A DNA stretch of 64,000 bases from NCBI GenBank assembly GCA_002433235.1, contig DJHS01000092.1:1-64000 (forward strand), written 5' to 3'. This document shows, one piece after another, positions 49,835 through 58,203 of the stretch. The DNA comes from UBA6614 sp002433235. Lineage in GTDB: Bacteria; Verrucomicrobiota; Verrucomicrobiia; Limisphaerales; UBA1100. Under the pieces are notes generated by a model. The model had not been told where the DNA came from, did not search any database, and saw only the letters and a list, made by a program, of their open reading frames with translations. Made by a program: the position numbers and the translations under genes. Every line of letters begins with the position of its first letter. Within the stretch, counting starts at the first letter, position 1.

Positions 49835-50110
49835 CTATGCCGTGGCCGCCGCGCGAACCACCTCCACCAATTCCCAACGCTTCAGCTTCGACAAGGGACG
49901 CGTCTCGCGAATCTTCACCACGTCGCCCGTCTTCGCCGCGTTCTCCGCGTCATGCGCATAAAGCTTGCGCGACCGCGTGATCACCTTCTTGTATAGCGGA
50001 TGGCGCACCCGCCGGTCCACGCGCACGACAATCGTCTGCGTCATCTTGTCCGACACCACCGTGCCCTGCCGTTCCTTGCGGTGCTTCGCTTGTTCGCTGG
50101 CTTCACTCAT
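49835..50110 (-). CDS. rpsQ: 30S ribosomal protein S17
   Basis: 91 residues. OB-fold primary 16S rRNA binder. RQGTVVSDKMTQTIVVRVDR, HPLYKKVITRSRKLYAHD and VVKIRETRPLSKLKRWELVE fit the family. The N-terminus MSEASEQAKHRKE is a little longer than usual. 12 bases from both neighbours. Confidence 0.97.
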   Translation of the reverse strand: MSEASEQAKHRKERQGTVVSDKMTQTIVVRVDRRVRHPLYKKVITRSRKLYAHDAENAAKTGDVVKIRETRPLSKLKRWELVEVVRAAATA

Positions 50111-50122
50111 CTCGTTAAATTC

Positions 50123-50335
50123 CTAGGCGGCCGCCGCGGATTTTTTCTCCGCGCGCAACTTGGTCAGGCGCGTCTCCAAGCGGGCCACGTCCCGGCGCAG
50201 TTCCTTGACCCGGTGGGGCTTCTCCAGCTGCGCCGTGGTCTGCTGCAGGCGCAGGTTAAACAGCTCCACCCGGAGATCTCGGCTCTTCGCGGCCAATTCC
50301 ACCTCCGTCAACTCGTTGATCTCCGACATCTTCAT
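50123..50335 (-). CDS. rpmC: 50S ribosomal protein L29
   Basis: 70 residues. Two-helix protein beside the exit tunnel, part of the docking site for trigger factor and SRP. MKMSEINELTEVELAAKSRD, LFNLRLQQTTAQLEKPHRVK and RRDVARLETRLTKLR are typical. I start at the ATG at 50335, five bases after the rplP stop; the frame extends upstream only inside rplP. Confidence 0.95.
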   Translation of the reverse strand: MKMSEINELTEVELAAKSRDLRVELFNLRLQQTTAQLEKPHRVKELRRDVARLETRLTKLRAEKKSAAAA

Positions 50336-50340
50336 CGTGA

Positions 50341-50760
50341 TTATCCCAGTTTGCGGCGAGTCACAAAGCGCGTGGGAATCGGCAGCTTGGCCGCCGCCAA
50401 GCGCATGCAACGACGCGCGAGACTTTCCGACACACCGTCCACCTCAAATAAAACATTGGCCGGCCGCACCACAGCCACCCAGCCCTCCACGTTGGCCTTG
50501 CCCTTGCCCATCCGGACCTCAAGCGGCTTCTTTGTGAAAGATTTTTGCGGAAACACGCGAATCCACAACTTGCCACGGCGCTTCATGGTGCGGGTGATCG
50601 TCTGGCGCGCTGATTCGATTTGCTGCGTGGTCATCCAGCACCGGTCCAGCGCCTGAAGGCCAAACTGGCCAAAGGCAACCGTGTGCCCCTTGCGCGCCGT
50701 GCCGGCACGGCTACCCCGGTGCATTTTGCGGTACTTGACGCGTTCTGGGATCTGAGCCAT
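50341..50760 (-). CDS. rplP: 50S ribosomal protein L16
   Basis: 139 residues. L16 positions the A-site tRNA elbow. KYRKMHRGSRAGTARKGHTV, FGQFGLQALDRCWMTTQQIE, RGKLWIRVFPQKSFTKKPLE and MGKGKANVEGWVAVVRP are family hallmarks; the arginine of the hydroxylation loop region is present (RPANVLFEVDGV). 29 bases after rpsC. Confidence 0.98.
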   Translation of the reverse strand: MAQIPERVKYRKMHRGSRAGTARKGHTVAFGQFGLQALDRCWMTTQQIESARQTITRTMKRRGKLWIRVFPQKSFTKKPLEVRMGKGKANVEGWVAVVRPANVLFEVDGVSESLARRCMRLAAAKLPIPTRFVTRRKLG

Positions 50761-50789
50761 CTCGTTGTGCCTTTTCTATTAAATCCTGT

Positions 50790-51473
50790 TCAGGCCGCCG
50801 GGCGCGGACGGCCTCCCTCGACCACCATGTCTTCCTGCTGTTTCTGGGGCGAATTTTCACCCCGGCAAATCCAACACTTGATTCCCAACTGGCCCTGCTT
50901 GGTGGTCGCCTCGGCGAATCCGTAGTCGATGTTTGCCCGCAGCGTGTGCAACGGCACACGGCCCTTCAAATACTGCTCCACTCGCGCCAGTTCCGCACCA
51001 CCCAAGCGGCCGGCCGCGCGGATGCGGATGCCTTCCGCTCCAAATTCCATCGTCGTTTGCACCGCCTTCTTCATCGCGCGGCGAAAGGCAATGCGGCGCT
51101 CCAGTTGCATGGCAACATTCTCGGCCACCAACTGCGCATCCAGTTCCGGTTGCCGAATTTCCTCCGGATCCACATAAACCTCCTTGCCGGTCATGCGCGA
51201 AAGATCCTCCTTGATCTTGTCGATCTCAGCGCCGCGACGGCCAATCACCACGCCCGGCCGCGCCGTCAGGATGCGGATGCGCACGCGCCCCGTGGCACGC
51301 TCGATCAGGATCTTCGTCACCGCCGCCGATTCCAGTTTGCCTTTGAGCAGCTCACGAATGCGTCGGTCCTCGTCCAGCAACCCGGCAAACTCGCCCTTGT
51401 CCGCGTACCATTTGGACTGCCAGTCCTTCGTAACCGCCACACGCAACCCAACCGGATGTGTCTTTTGGCCCAT
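50790..51473 (-). CDS. rpsC: 30S ribosomal protein S3
   Basis: 227 residues. Lines the mRNA entry and has helicase activity. MGQKTHPVGLRVAVTKDWQS, the KH domain with VIGRRGAEIDKIKEDLSRM, and the C-terminal GAEGIRIRAAGRLGGAELAR and LHTLRANIDYGFAEATTKQG are clear. The end reads GIKCWICRGENSPQKQQEDM, with two cysteines where most have V-x-I-Y. One base from rplV. Confidence 0.98.
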   Translation of the reverse strand: MGQKTHPVGLRVAVTKDWQSKWYADKGEFAGLLDEDRRIRELLKGKLESAAVTKILIERATGRVRIRILTARPGVVIGRRGAEIDKIKEDLSRMTGKEVYVDPEEIRQPELDAQLVAENVAMQLERRIAFRRAMKKAVQTTMEFGAEGIRIRAAGRLGGAELARVEQYLKGRVPLHTLRANIDYGFAEATTKQGQLGIKCWICRGENSPQKQQEDMVVEGGRPRPAA

Positions 51474-51474
51474 G

Positions 51475-51813
51475 TTATTTCTCCGTGTCCGTCAGCACGA
51501 TGCGGATGTGGCACCGGCGCTTGATGATTGTGTCCGCGCTGCCGCGGGCGCGGGTCATCCAGCGCTTCATCGACATCGCGTCTCCCACCGAGGCCTCCTT
51601 CACGCGCAGGCTAGCGGGACTGATTTGATTGTTGTTCTCGGCATTGGCCATGGCGCTGCGCAGCGTCTTCGCCACCCAGTGCGAGGATTTGCGAGGCATG
51701 GCGTCCAGAGCGTTCTTGGCCTCCAGCGCGGGCAGACCCACGATCTGGCGTGTCACCTGCCGCACCTTTTTCGGCGACATGGCCACGTTGCGGGTAGTCG
51801 AGAGGATATCCAT
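51475..51813 (-). CDS. rplV: 50S ribosomal protein L22
   Basis: 112 residues. Its long hairpin reaches the exit-tunnel constriction. ATTRNVAMSPKKVRQV-like start (STTRNVAMSPKKVRQVTRQI), ANAENNNQISPASLRVKEAS and RWMTRARGSADTIIKRRCHI fit L22. Its ATG shares a base with the rpsS stop (TAATG), so the pair is coupled. Confidence 0.98.
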   Translation of the reverse strand: MDILSTTRNVAMSPKKVRQVTRQIVGLPALEAKNALDAMPRKSSHWVAKTLRSAMANAENNNQISPASLRVKEASVGDAMSMKRWMTRARGSADTIIKRRCHIRIVLTDTEK

Positions 51814-52091
51814 TACTTAGTCTCCTTCTTGGTGTGGGCACCGTGGCCCTTGAAGGTCCGAGTGGGAGCAAACTCGCCAAGTTTGTGGCCCACCATTTGT
51901 TCGGAGACATACACCGGCACGAACACCCGCCCGTTGTGCACGTTGAAAGTATAGCCGACAAAGTCGGGAATGATCGTTGACCGGCGTGACCAAGTCTTGA
52001 TCGGCCGCTTGCTTCCGGTGGCGCTCATTTTCTCCACCTTTTTCATCAGGTGGTCGTCGAAGAACGGGCCTTTCTTGAGTGAACGTGCCAT
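51813..52091 (-). CDS. rpsS: 30S ribosomal protein S19
   Basis: 92 residues, head protein that pairs with S13. MARSLKKGPFFDDHLMKKVE, KTWSRRSTIIPDFVGYTFNV and YVSEQMVGHKLGEFAPTRTF are invariant-type stretches. Three bases after rplB and one-base overlap with rplV. Nothing unusual. Confidence 0.98.
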   Translation of the reverse strand: MARSLKKGPFFDDHLMKKVEKMSATGSKRPIKTWSRRSTIIPDFVGYTFNVHNGRVFVPVYVSEQMVGHKLGEFAPTRTFKGHGAHTKKETK

Positions 52092-52094
52092 GGC

Positions 52095-52958
52095 TTACTT
52101 CCGTTTAAAGGGGCGACCGTCACGGCGCACCAGGATAAACTTGTTCGAATACTTTTTGCGTTGGCGGGTCTTGAAGCCCTTGGTCGGCTTACCCCACGGC
52201 GTGGTGGGATGTCCACCACCGGAGGTCTTGGCCTCGCCACCACCCATCGGGTGGTCATGCGGGTTCTTAGCTACCGCGCGGGTAATTGGGCGCCGTCCGC
52301 GATGCCGCCGGTTGCCGGCCTTGCCGAGCACCTGCTTTTCATGGTCCGTGTTGCCCACCTGACCGAAGGCCGCGTAGCACTTTTCGTTGATACGTCGGAT
52401 TTCGCCCGAAGGCAGCTTCACCTGCGCCATGCCGCCATCGCAGCTCATCAACGTAGCCGAGTTGCCGGCCGAGCGCGCAATCTGCCCGCCTTTGCCCGGT
52501 GCCAACTCAATGTTGTGTATGTCCGAACCGGGGGGAATGTTTGACAGCGGCAACCAGTTGCCCGGGCGGGCATTTGCCTGAGGACCGCACTGCACTGAGC
52601 CGCCCACTTCCAAGCCGACTGGCGCAACAATATACCGCTTCTCTCCGTCGGCATATTCCAACAGCGCCAAGCGGGCGGACCGACCGGGATCGTACTCAAT
52701 GGCAATCACCTTCGCGCTCACGCCGTGTTTGTTGCGGCGAAAATCCACACTGCGCAGTTTGCGCTTGGCGCCACCACCACGGCCCCGCATGGTGATGCGC
52801 CCGTCGCTGTTGCGACCGCCGCTGCGTTTCTTGGCCTTCAACAAGCGCCGTTCCGGCTTCTTGACCTTGCCGTTCTCGTCGCGGGTGAGTTCCTCAAACG
52901 TCGAGCGCTTAATGTAGCGCATCGACGGCGTAGTGGGCTTGTAGCTACGGATCGGCAT
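52095..52958 (-). CDS. rplB: 50S ribosomal protein L2
   Basis: 287 residues, about ten longer than usual. Needed for subunit association and peptidyl transfer. SDGRITMRGRGGGAKRKLRS, GNWLPLSNIPPGSDIHNIEL, KVLGKAGNRRHRGRRPITR-like VLGKAGNRRHRGRRP, and the conserved histidine segment HDHPMGGGEAKTSGGGHPTT are all present. Six bases from rplW. Confidence 0.98.
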   Translation of the reverse strand: MPIRSYKPTTPSMRYIKRSTFEELTRDENGKVKKPERRLLKAKKRSGGRNSDGRITMRGRGGGAKRKLRSVDFRRNKHGVSAKVIAIEYDPGRSARLALLEYADGEKRYIVAPVGLEVGGSVQCGPQANARPGNWLPLSNIPPGSDIHNIELAPGKGGQIARSAGNSATLMSCDGGMAQVKLPSGEIRRINEKCYAAFGQVGNTDHEKQVLGKAGNRRHRGRRPITRAVAKNPHDHPMGGGEAKTSGGGHPTTPWGKPTKGFKTRQRKKYSNKFILVRRDGRPFKRK

Positions 52959-52964
52959 GGCTCG

Positions 52965-53297
52965 TTAAATCAGTTCGTCAATCGTGTCACCCCGCTTGAG
53001 GGTCACAATCGCCTTTTTCCAGTTCTGCGTGTAGCCCGGCAGGCGCGTGTTCTGGCGCTTTGGCTTGCCGTGCTGGTTGAGGGTGTTCACACGGGCCACC
53101 GTGACCTTGGGAAAAAGCTCGCGAATGGCCTGGCGAATCTGGTGCTTGTTCGCACGGCGGTCGACCACAAAGGTGTATTGCGCGGGAGGGGCATTGTCCT
53201 CCTTCATGCCCTCCGAGCGTTTGGCCTCATAGAGGTCGCGCAGCTGCAGCGCCTTTTCCGAGACCCGGATGGTCTTGATGATATCGGTCGCTCTCAT
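52965..53297 (-). CDS. rplW: 50S ribosomal protein L23
   Basis: 110 residues. Main docking site of trigger factor at the tunnel exit. TIRVSEKALQLRDLYEAKRS, YTFVVDRRANKHQIRQAIRE and VARVNTLNQHGKPKRQNTRL fit the family, with ANK in place of the usual A-x-K-x-EI. Two bases after rplD. Confidence 0.97.
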   Translation of the reverse strand: MRATDIIKTIRVSEKALQLRDLYEAKRSEGMKEDNAPPAQYTFVVDRRANKHQIRQAIRELFPKVTVARVNTLNQHGKPKRQNTRLPGYTQNWKKAIVTLKRGDTIDELI

Positions 53298-53299
53298 GG

Positions 53300-53926
53300 T
53301 TACTTCAGCCGTTTCTCCACTTCTTCAAAGGCGTCCTTGCCAAAGATCAGCTTGTCGTAGCGCAAAACTTGATAGGTGTTCAGCGTCTCGCCGGTCTCCG
53401 TGTCCACGCCGGGAACATTGCGCGAGCCCAAGCGCAGATTTTCATTGTTCGCCCTGTCCACTAAAAGGATCGACGCGCCCGAATCCACCTCCAATGAAGC
53501 CATGAGCTTCACGAAATCCTTGGTCCTCTTGGACTCCAACACAAGGTCGTCCACCACGATCACATCGCCATCCTTGATCCGTTCGCCCAACGCCTTGCGC
53601 AGCGCCAACTTGCGGGTCTTGCTGTTGATCTTCTTGGAGTAATCACGTGGAACCGGTCCATGCGCCACGCCGCCGCCACGCCATACCGGGTTGCGGCGCG
53701 AACCCACGCGCGCGCGGCCCGTGCCCTTTTGGCGCCAGGGCTTCTTGCCCGTGCCCCGCACCTCGCTGCGGTTCTTGACCTTGGCCGTGCCACTGCGCTG
53801 CGCGGCGCGATAGGCCGTCACCACCTCGTGCACGGCCTGTGTGCCCTTGGCGTTTTCAATGACGTCAAACCCGACCTCGTGCGAGCCCGCGTCTGATCCG
53901 TCCTTTGCCTTGACCGTCAGGTTCAT
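53300..53926 (-). CDS. rplD: 50S ribosomal protein L4
   Basis: 208 residues. Lines the exit tunnel; in E. coli it represses the S10 operon. The tunnel loop GTGKKPWRQKGTGRARVGSR with RRNPVWRGGGVAHGP is intact, and the C-terminal domain (DGDVIVVDDLVLESKRTKDF) follows. The macrolide-contact KGTGRAR is unaltered. 12 bases from rplC. Confidence 0.98.
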   Translation of the reverse strand: MNLTVKAKDGSDAGSHEVGFDVIENAKGTQAVHEVVTAYRAAQRSGTAKVKNRSEVRGTGKKPWRQKGTGRARVGSRRNPVWRGGGVAHGPVPRDYSKKINSKTRKLALRKALGERIKDGDVIVVDDLVLESKRTKDFVKLMASLEVDSGASILLVDRANNENLRLGSRNVPGVDTETGETLNTYQVLRYDKLIFGKDAFEEVEKRLK

Positions 53927-53938
53927 TAAATTCTCCCG

Positions 53939-54583
53939 TTATTTCTTTGCCGCCTTCGGCTTTTTCACCGCCTCGCGGATAATGACATAATCGCCCTTCG
54001 CACCAGGAATGGCTCCCTCAATGAGAAGCAGGTTGTCCTCCTCTCGCACCTGCACCACGCGGAGACTCTGCACCGTGCGCGATTTCTGGCCCATTTGGCC
54101 GGGCAGTTTCTTGCCCTTGTCCACCCAGCCGGGAGTGGAACCGGCCGCCACGGCGCCGGGCCGGCGAAACCAGCCCTTCTGGCCATGCGAACGTGGGCCG
54201 CCACCAAAATTCCAGCGCTTAACCACACCCTGAAAACCACGACCCTTGGTCAAGCCCACCGCGTCCACGTGGTCGCCCGGCTCAAACACCGTCGCGCCTA
54301 TCTCATCGCCCGCCTTCACCTCCAACGGAAAATCCCGGAATTCCTTCAGTTTATACACCGGTGCCACCTCGTGCTTCTTGAAATGGCCCACCAGCGGCTT
54401 GGTTACGCGATTTTCCTTCTTGTCGCCGTATCCCAACTGCACGGCGCTGTAGCCGTCGGTCTCCTCGGTTTTGCACTGCACCACCCGGTTGGGGCCGGCA
54501 TCGACGACAGTCACGCAAACCACCGCGCCCGTGTCATCATACACGCGGGTCTGCCCCAGTTTTTTGCCAATCAATCCCAACAT
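53939..54583 (-). CDS. rplC: 50S ribosomal protein L3
   Basis: 214 residues. One of the first assembly proteins, reaching the peptidyl transferase centre. MLGLIGKKLGQTRVYDDTGA, TKGRGFQGVVKRWNFGGGPR, SHGQKGWFRRPGAVAAGSTP and KKLPGQMGQKSRTVQSL are typical. The glutamine in GQMG, the site of methylation by PrmB in E. coli, is kept. 14 bases after rpsJ. Confidence 0.98.
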   Translation of the reverse strand: MLGLIGKKLGQTRVYDDTGAVVCVTVVDAGPNRVVQCKTEETDGYSAVQLGYGDKKENRVTKPLVGHFKKHEVAPVYKLKEFRDFPLEVKAGDEIGATVFEPGDHVDAVGLTKGRGFQGVVKRWNFGGGPRSHGQKGWFRRPGAVAAGSTPGWVDKGKKLPGQMGQKSRTVQSLRVVQVREEDNLLLIEGAIPGAKGDYVIIREAVKKPKAAKK

Positions 54584-54597
54584 GGTGCTTTAAATAA

Positions 54598-54918
54598 TCA
54601 GGTCAAGGTCAGCTTGATGTCCACGCCTGCGGGCAGGTTCAGCTTTTTCAGTTCGTCCACGGTGTTGGCCGTGGGTTTCAGAATGTCGATCAGACGCTTG
54701 TGCGTCCGTTGTTCAAAGGTCTCTTGGCTCTTTTTGTCCACATGTGGCGAGCGGGTCATGGTGTAGCGCTCGCGGCGGGTCGGCAGCGGGATGGGGCCGC
54801 GCGCCACACTACCGGTGCGCTTCACGGTGTCCACAATGTCCACCGCCGAACGGTCGAGCACCCGAAAGTCAAATGCCTTCAGCCGGATGCGAATGCGTTG
54901 TTGCGTTGCCTGAGCCAT
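54598..54918 (-). CDS. rpsJ: 30S ribosomal protein S10
   Basis: 106 residues. Head protein, also a NusG/NusB partner in antitermination. RIRIRLKAFDFRVLDRSAVD, GPIPLPTRRERYTMTRSPHV and THKRLIDILKPTANTVDELK are the family motifs. It starts only eight bases after the fusA stop, so the str and S10 clusters are fused here with no tuf gene and no separate S10 leader. Confidence 0.98.
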   Translation of the reverse strand: MAQATQQRIRIRLKAFDFRVLDRSAVDIVDTVKRTGSVARGPIPLPTRRERYTMTRSPHVDKKSQETFEQRTHKRLIDILKPTANTVDELKKLNLPAGVDIKLTLT

Positions 54919-54926
54919 GGTTCTTT

Positions 54927-57104
54927 CTATCTCTTTTTCGCGCCGCCACTCTGCTCGAGCAAATCCTCCGCCACGTTTTGCGGCACGGCCGCAAAGGACT
55001 TTGGCTCCATCGAGTACGCGGCGCGGCCGCTGGAAAGCGAGCGCACCGAGGTGGCATAACCAAACATCTCCGCCAGCGGCACCTCGGCGGTAATCACCGT
55101 GCCCGAAGGCCGGGTCTCAATGCCCTCCACCCGTCCGCGCCGCCGATTCAGGTCGCCAATGATGTCGCCCTGATACTGGTCAGGCGTGGTAACCTCCACC
55201 GCCATCACCGGTTCCAGCAGGAACGGCTTGGCCTTGCGGGCCGCCTCGCGCAACGCGAAAATGCCGGCCATCTTGAAGGCCAGCTCGTTGGAGTCCACCT
55301 CGTGGAAGCTGCCGTCAAAAATCTCGACGGCGACGTCAATCAACTCATAGCCGGCGATGACGCCGCCCTGAATCGCTTCCTCGATGCCATTGGAGACGGC
55401 GGGAATATATTCCTTGGGAATCACGCCGCCAACAATTTTATTCACAACCTCCACACCCTCACCCCGCTCACGCGGCAGGATGCGGACGACAGCATGGCCG
55501 TACTGGCCGCGACCGCCGGATTGCTTGATGAATTTGCCCTCGCCCTCCGCCTCGGCCTTGATGGCCTCGCGATAGGCAATCTGCGGCGCGCCGCAGTTGG
55601 CCTGCACGGAAAACTCCCGCAGCAAACGGTCGCGGATGATTTCCAAGTGCAGCTCGCCCATTCCGGAAATGATCAACTGGCCTGTCTCCTCGTCGGTATG
55701 GGTGCGGAAGGTAGGGTCTTCCTCGGCGAGACTGTGCAGGCTCCCGGTAAGCTTGTCACGATCCGCCGTGGTCTTGGGCTCCACGGCCATGGCGATGACC
55801 GGCTCAGGAAAGGTCGGCGGCTCAAGTAGGACACCGGCCTTCTCGTTGCAAAGCGTGTCGCCGGTAGAAATATTCTTCAGCCCGATAAGCGCCGCAATCT
55901 CACCGGAGTAAATTACGTCAACCTCCTCGCGCTTGTCGGCCGACATGCGCATCAGGCGGTTCACGCGGGTGCGCTTCCGGGTGCGCGGATTGTAAAGGGT
56001 GTCGCCCTTGCGAATGGTGCCGCGATAGTTGCGGAAAAAGACCAGCTTGCCGACGAAAGGGTCGGTCCAAAGTTTGAAGGCCAGCCCCGTGAATAGGCCT
56101 TCATCGCCCGTGGGCACGGTCACCGCCTCGTCCTCGTTATCCTCGCTCACGCCCTCGGCATCGGGCACGTCCACCGGGGAAGGCAGATAATCCACCACCG
56201 CATCGACCAGAGGCTGGACGCCGCGTTTCTTGAACGCCGAGCCACCCAGCACGGGCACGAATTCATTGGCGATCGTCAGTCGGCGAATAGCCTGCTTGAG
56301 CTGCGCGGGAGGAACGGGCTTCTCCTCAATCACCAGTTCGGCAATTGCGTCGTCCTTGTTGGCCACAGCCTCGATCAACTCCGTCAGCGCAAGCTGCGCA
56401 TCCTCGGCGAGTTCCTCAGGAATCTCCTCGATCAAAAGTTTCGTCCCCGTCTCGTCGGCGGGGTCATGAACAAACGCCTTCTGGCTGATCACGTCAACCA
56501 TGCCCGCCAGCGTGTCCTCCTTGCCAATCGGAATGCCCACCGGGTAGGCGTAGGCATTGAGCTTGTCGCGCAGCTCATGCACCACATTGTTGAAATCCGC
56601 CCCGGTGCGATCCATCTTGTTAACGAAAGCAATGCGCGGCACGTTGTACTTGGTGGCCTGCCGCCAAACCGTCTCGGACTGCGGCTGCACACCCGCCACC
56701 CCACAAAAAACCGCCACCGCCCCATCCAACACGCGCAACGAACGTTCCACCTCGGCGGTGAAATCCACATGTCCGGGGGTATCGATGATATTGATGGCGT
56801 GGTCGACTCCTGAAAAATTCTTCACTACGCCGTCCTCAGCCTGCTTCCAGTAACAGGAAATGGCCGCGGAGGTAATGGTGATCCCACGCTCGCGTTCCTG
56901 ATCCATCCAGTCCGTCACCGTGTTTCCATCATCCACGTTGCCGATCCGGTGGGTGAGGCCGGTGTAAAAGAGGATACGCTCCGTCGTCGTCGTCTTGCCG
57001 GCGTCAATATGCGCGGCAATCCCGATGTTGCGGGTGCGCTCCAGCGTGTACGCGCGCTCCGGCGCGTTCACCACTGCCTTGTCTGTCTCCAAAACCGTCT
57101 CCAT
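54927..57104 (-). CDS. fusA: Elongation factor G
   Basis: 725 residues. GTPase that drives translocation. The canonical motifs are intact: AHIDAGKTTTTERILFYTG (P-loop), switch I with DWMDQERERGITITSAA, DTPGHVDFTAEVERSL with the catalytic histidine, and VNKMDRTGADF. This contrasts with the paralogue at 35200. The start at 57104 matches the family with an N-terminal extension of about 16 residues (METVLETDKAVVNAPE). It lies downstream of a terminator-like hairpin after rpsG and is followed at once by rpsJ instead of tuf. Confidence 0.98.
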   Translation of the reverse strand: METVLETDKAVVNAPERAYTLERTRNIGIAAHIDAGKTTTTERILFYTGLTHRIGNVDDGNTVTDWMDQERERGITITSAAISCYWKQAEDGVVKNFSGVDHAINIIDTPGHVDFTAEVERSLRVLDGAVAVFCGVAGVQPQSETVWRQATKYNVPRIAFVNKMDRTGADFNNVVHELRDKLNAYAYPVGIPIGKEDTLAGMVDVISQKAFVHDPADETGTKLLIEEIPEELAEDAQLALTELIEAVANKDDAIAELVIEEKPVPPAQLKQAIRRLTIANEFVPVLGGSAFKKRGVQPLVDAVVDYLPSPVDVPDAEGVSEDNEDEAVTVPTGDEGLFTGLAFKLWTDPFVGKLVFFRNYRGTIRKGDTLYNPRTRKRTRVNRLMRMSADKREEVDVIYSGEIAALIGLKNISTGDTLCNEKAGVLLEPPTFPEPVIAMAVEPKTTADRDKLTGSLHSLAEEDPTFRTHTDEETGQLIISGMGELHLEIIRDRLLREFSVQANCGAPQIAYREAIKAEAEGEGKFIKQSGGRGQYGHAVVRILPRERGEGVEVVNKIVGGVIPKEYIPAVSNGIEEAIQGGVIAGYELIDVAVEIFDGSFHEVDSNELAFKMAGIFALREAARKAKPFLLEPVMAVEVTTPDQYQGDIIGDLNRRRGRVEGIETRPSGTVITAEVPLAEMFGYATSVRSLSSGRAAYSMEPKSFAAVPQNVAEDLLEQSGGAKKR

Positions 57105-57139
57105 CTTCTTCTCTTGCAAATACAAACCTTCCCCGCACC

Positions 57140-57170
57140 AAAAACGCCCCAAGCAACGTGCAATGGGGCG
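57140..57170 (-). terminator. Terminator-like hairpin between rpsG and fusA
   Basis: Minus strand CGCCCC (57165-57170) pairs with GGGGCG (57145-57150), with an inner GCA/TGC pair in the 14-base loop, followed by TTTTT (57140-57144). It lies 17 bases after rpsG and 36 before the fusA ATG, inside an operon, so partial termination or mRNA processing is more likely than a full stop. Confidence 0.6.
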
Positions 57171-57186
57171 AATCTGGATCGGATTC

Positions 57187-57660
57187 CTACCAACGGAAAT
57201 GGGCGAAGGCCTTGTTGGCCTGAGCCATCCGGTGGGTTTCATCACGACGGCGAATGGCGTTGCCCTCACCCTGGTAGGCGTCGAGAATCTCGGCCGCCAA
57301 GGCCTTGGGCATCGGGGTGCTTTTGCGCGATTGCGCAAAGTTCACCATCCAGCGCAGAGCCAGCGCGCGCTGCCGCGCACCGGAAACCTCCAAGGGAACC
57401 TGATAGGTTGCACCACCCACGCGGCGGCTCTTCACCTCCAAGCGTGGCTTGGCGTTCTCCACGGCACGCTCCAGAATTTCAAGCGGCGTCGCTCCGGACT
57501 GCTGCTCGGACATCTGGTCAAAGGCGGCATAAATGATCCGCTGCGCCGTGCTGCGCTTGCCACAGCGCATCACAGTATTCACGAGACAACCCACCAGCTC
57601 GCTGCTATAGCGGGCGTCGGGCCGAATGTGCCGTTTTACTGCTCTGCGCCGTCGTGACAT
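57187..57660 (-). CDS. rpsG: 30S ribosomal protein S7
   Basis: 157 residues. Head assembly initiator and, in E. coli, autoregulator of the str operon. MSRRRRAVKRHIRPDARYSS, CGKRSTAQRIIYAAFDQMSE, ARPRLEVKSRRVGGATYQVP-like KPRLEVKSRRVGGATYQVPL, and ALRWMVNFAQSR are clear. 25 bases separate it from rpsL, and an 82-base spacer with a hairpin from fusA. Confidence 0.98.
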   Translation of the reverse strand: MSRRRRAVKRHIRPDARYSSELVGCLVNTVMRCGKRSTAQRIIYAAFDQMSEQQSGATPLEILERAVENAKPRLEVKSRRVGGATYQVPLEVSGARQRALALRWMVNFAQSRKSTPMPKALAAEILDAYQGEGNAIRRRDETHRMAQANKAFAHFRW

Positions 57661-57685
57661 TTGATTTTCTAACTAACCTAAAATT

Positions 57686-58075
57686 CTACTTCTTCTTTTT
57701 CGCGTCCTTGGGACGCTTGACGCCGTACTTGCTCCGGCTCACCCGCCGCTTTTCCACGCCCGTGGCGTCGCGGTTGCCACGCACGATGTGATAGCGCACG
57801 CCCGGCAAATCCTTCACGCGGCCACCACGTACCAGCACAATTGAGTGCTCCTGCAGGCTATGCCCCTCGTCCGGGATGTAGGCAATGATCTCCTGGCCGT
57901 TGGTCAGGCGAACCTTGGCCACCTTGCGCATGGCCGAGTTCGGCTTCTTGGGCGTGCGGGTGTATACCTGCAGGCAGACCCCCTGCCGAAAGGGACAACC
58001 CTGCAGCGCACGCGAGGTGGACTTTTCCACTTGGCGCTTGCGCCCAAAACGAACCAGTTGATTGATTGTCGGCAT
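57686..58075 (-). CDS. rpsL: 30S ribosomal protein S12
   Basis: 129 residues. Decoding-centre protein. MPTINQLVRFGRKRQVEKST, TRTPKKPNSAMRKVAKVRLT, GEGHSLQEHSIVLVRGGRVK-type stretch (DEGHSLQEHSIVLVRGGRVK) and DLPGVRYHIVRGNRDATGV are present. The two lysines commonly changed in streptomycin resistance (in TPKKPNSA and RVKDLPG) are wild type. First gene after a strong promoter and so the head of the str-S10-spc-alpha transcript. Confidence 0.98.
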   Translation of the reverse strand: MPTINQLVRFGRKRQVEKSTSRALQGCPFRQGVCLQVYTRTPKKPNSAMRKVAKVRLTNGQEIIAYIPDEGHSLQEHSIVLVRGGRVKDLPGVRYHIVRGNRDATGVEKRRVSRSKYGVKRPKDAKKKK

Positions 58076-58123
58076 TGTTTAAAACCACAATCCGCCTGCC
58101 CTGTCGGGGTCGCGGGGGGCGGG

Positions 58124-58151
58124 ATAATACCAAAGGTTAATCCCGTTGCAA
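58124..58151 (-). promoter_or_regulatory. Promoter of rpsL (str-S10-spc-alpha cluster)
   Basis: Minus strand TTGCAA (58146-58151), 16-base spacer, TATTAT (58124-58129), five of six to the -10 consensus. The best -10 in the window. The leader to the ATG at 58075 is about 42 bases and G/C-rich. Confidence 0.7.
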
Positions 58152-58166
58152 CAAGTATTTGTGTTT

Positions 58167-58187
58167 CCCGTGAAGTTTTTTCACGGG
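58167..58187 (-). other. Hairpin after rpoC, no U-tract
   Basis: Perfect eight-base arms CCCGTGAA (58167-58174) and TTCACGGG (58180-58187) with a five-base loop, starting 17 bases after the rpoC stop and just upstream of the rpsL promoter. On the minus strand it is followed by AAACACAAA rather than T, so it may slow polymerase or protect the rpoBC mRNA end. Confidence 0.55.
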
Positions 58188-58203
58188 CTATTCTGGAACC
58201 TCA

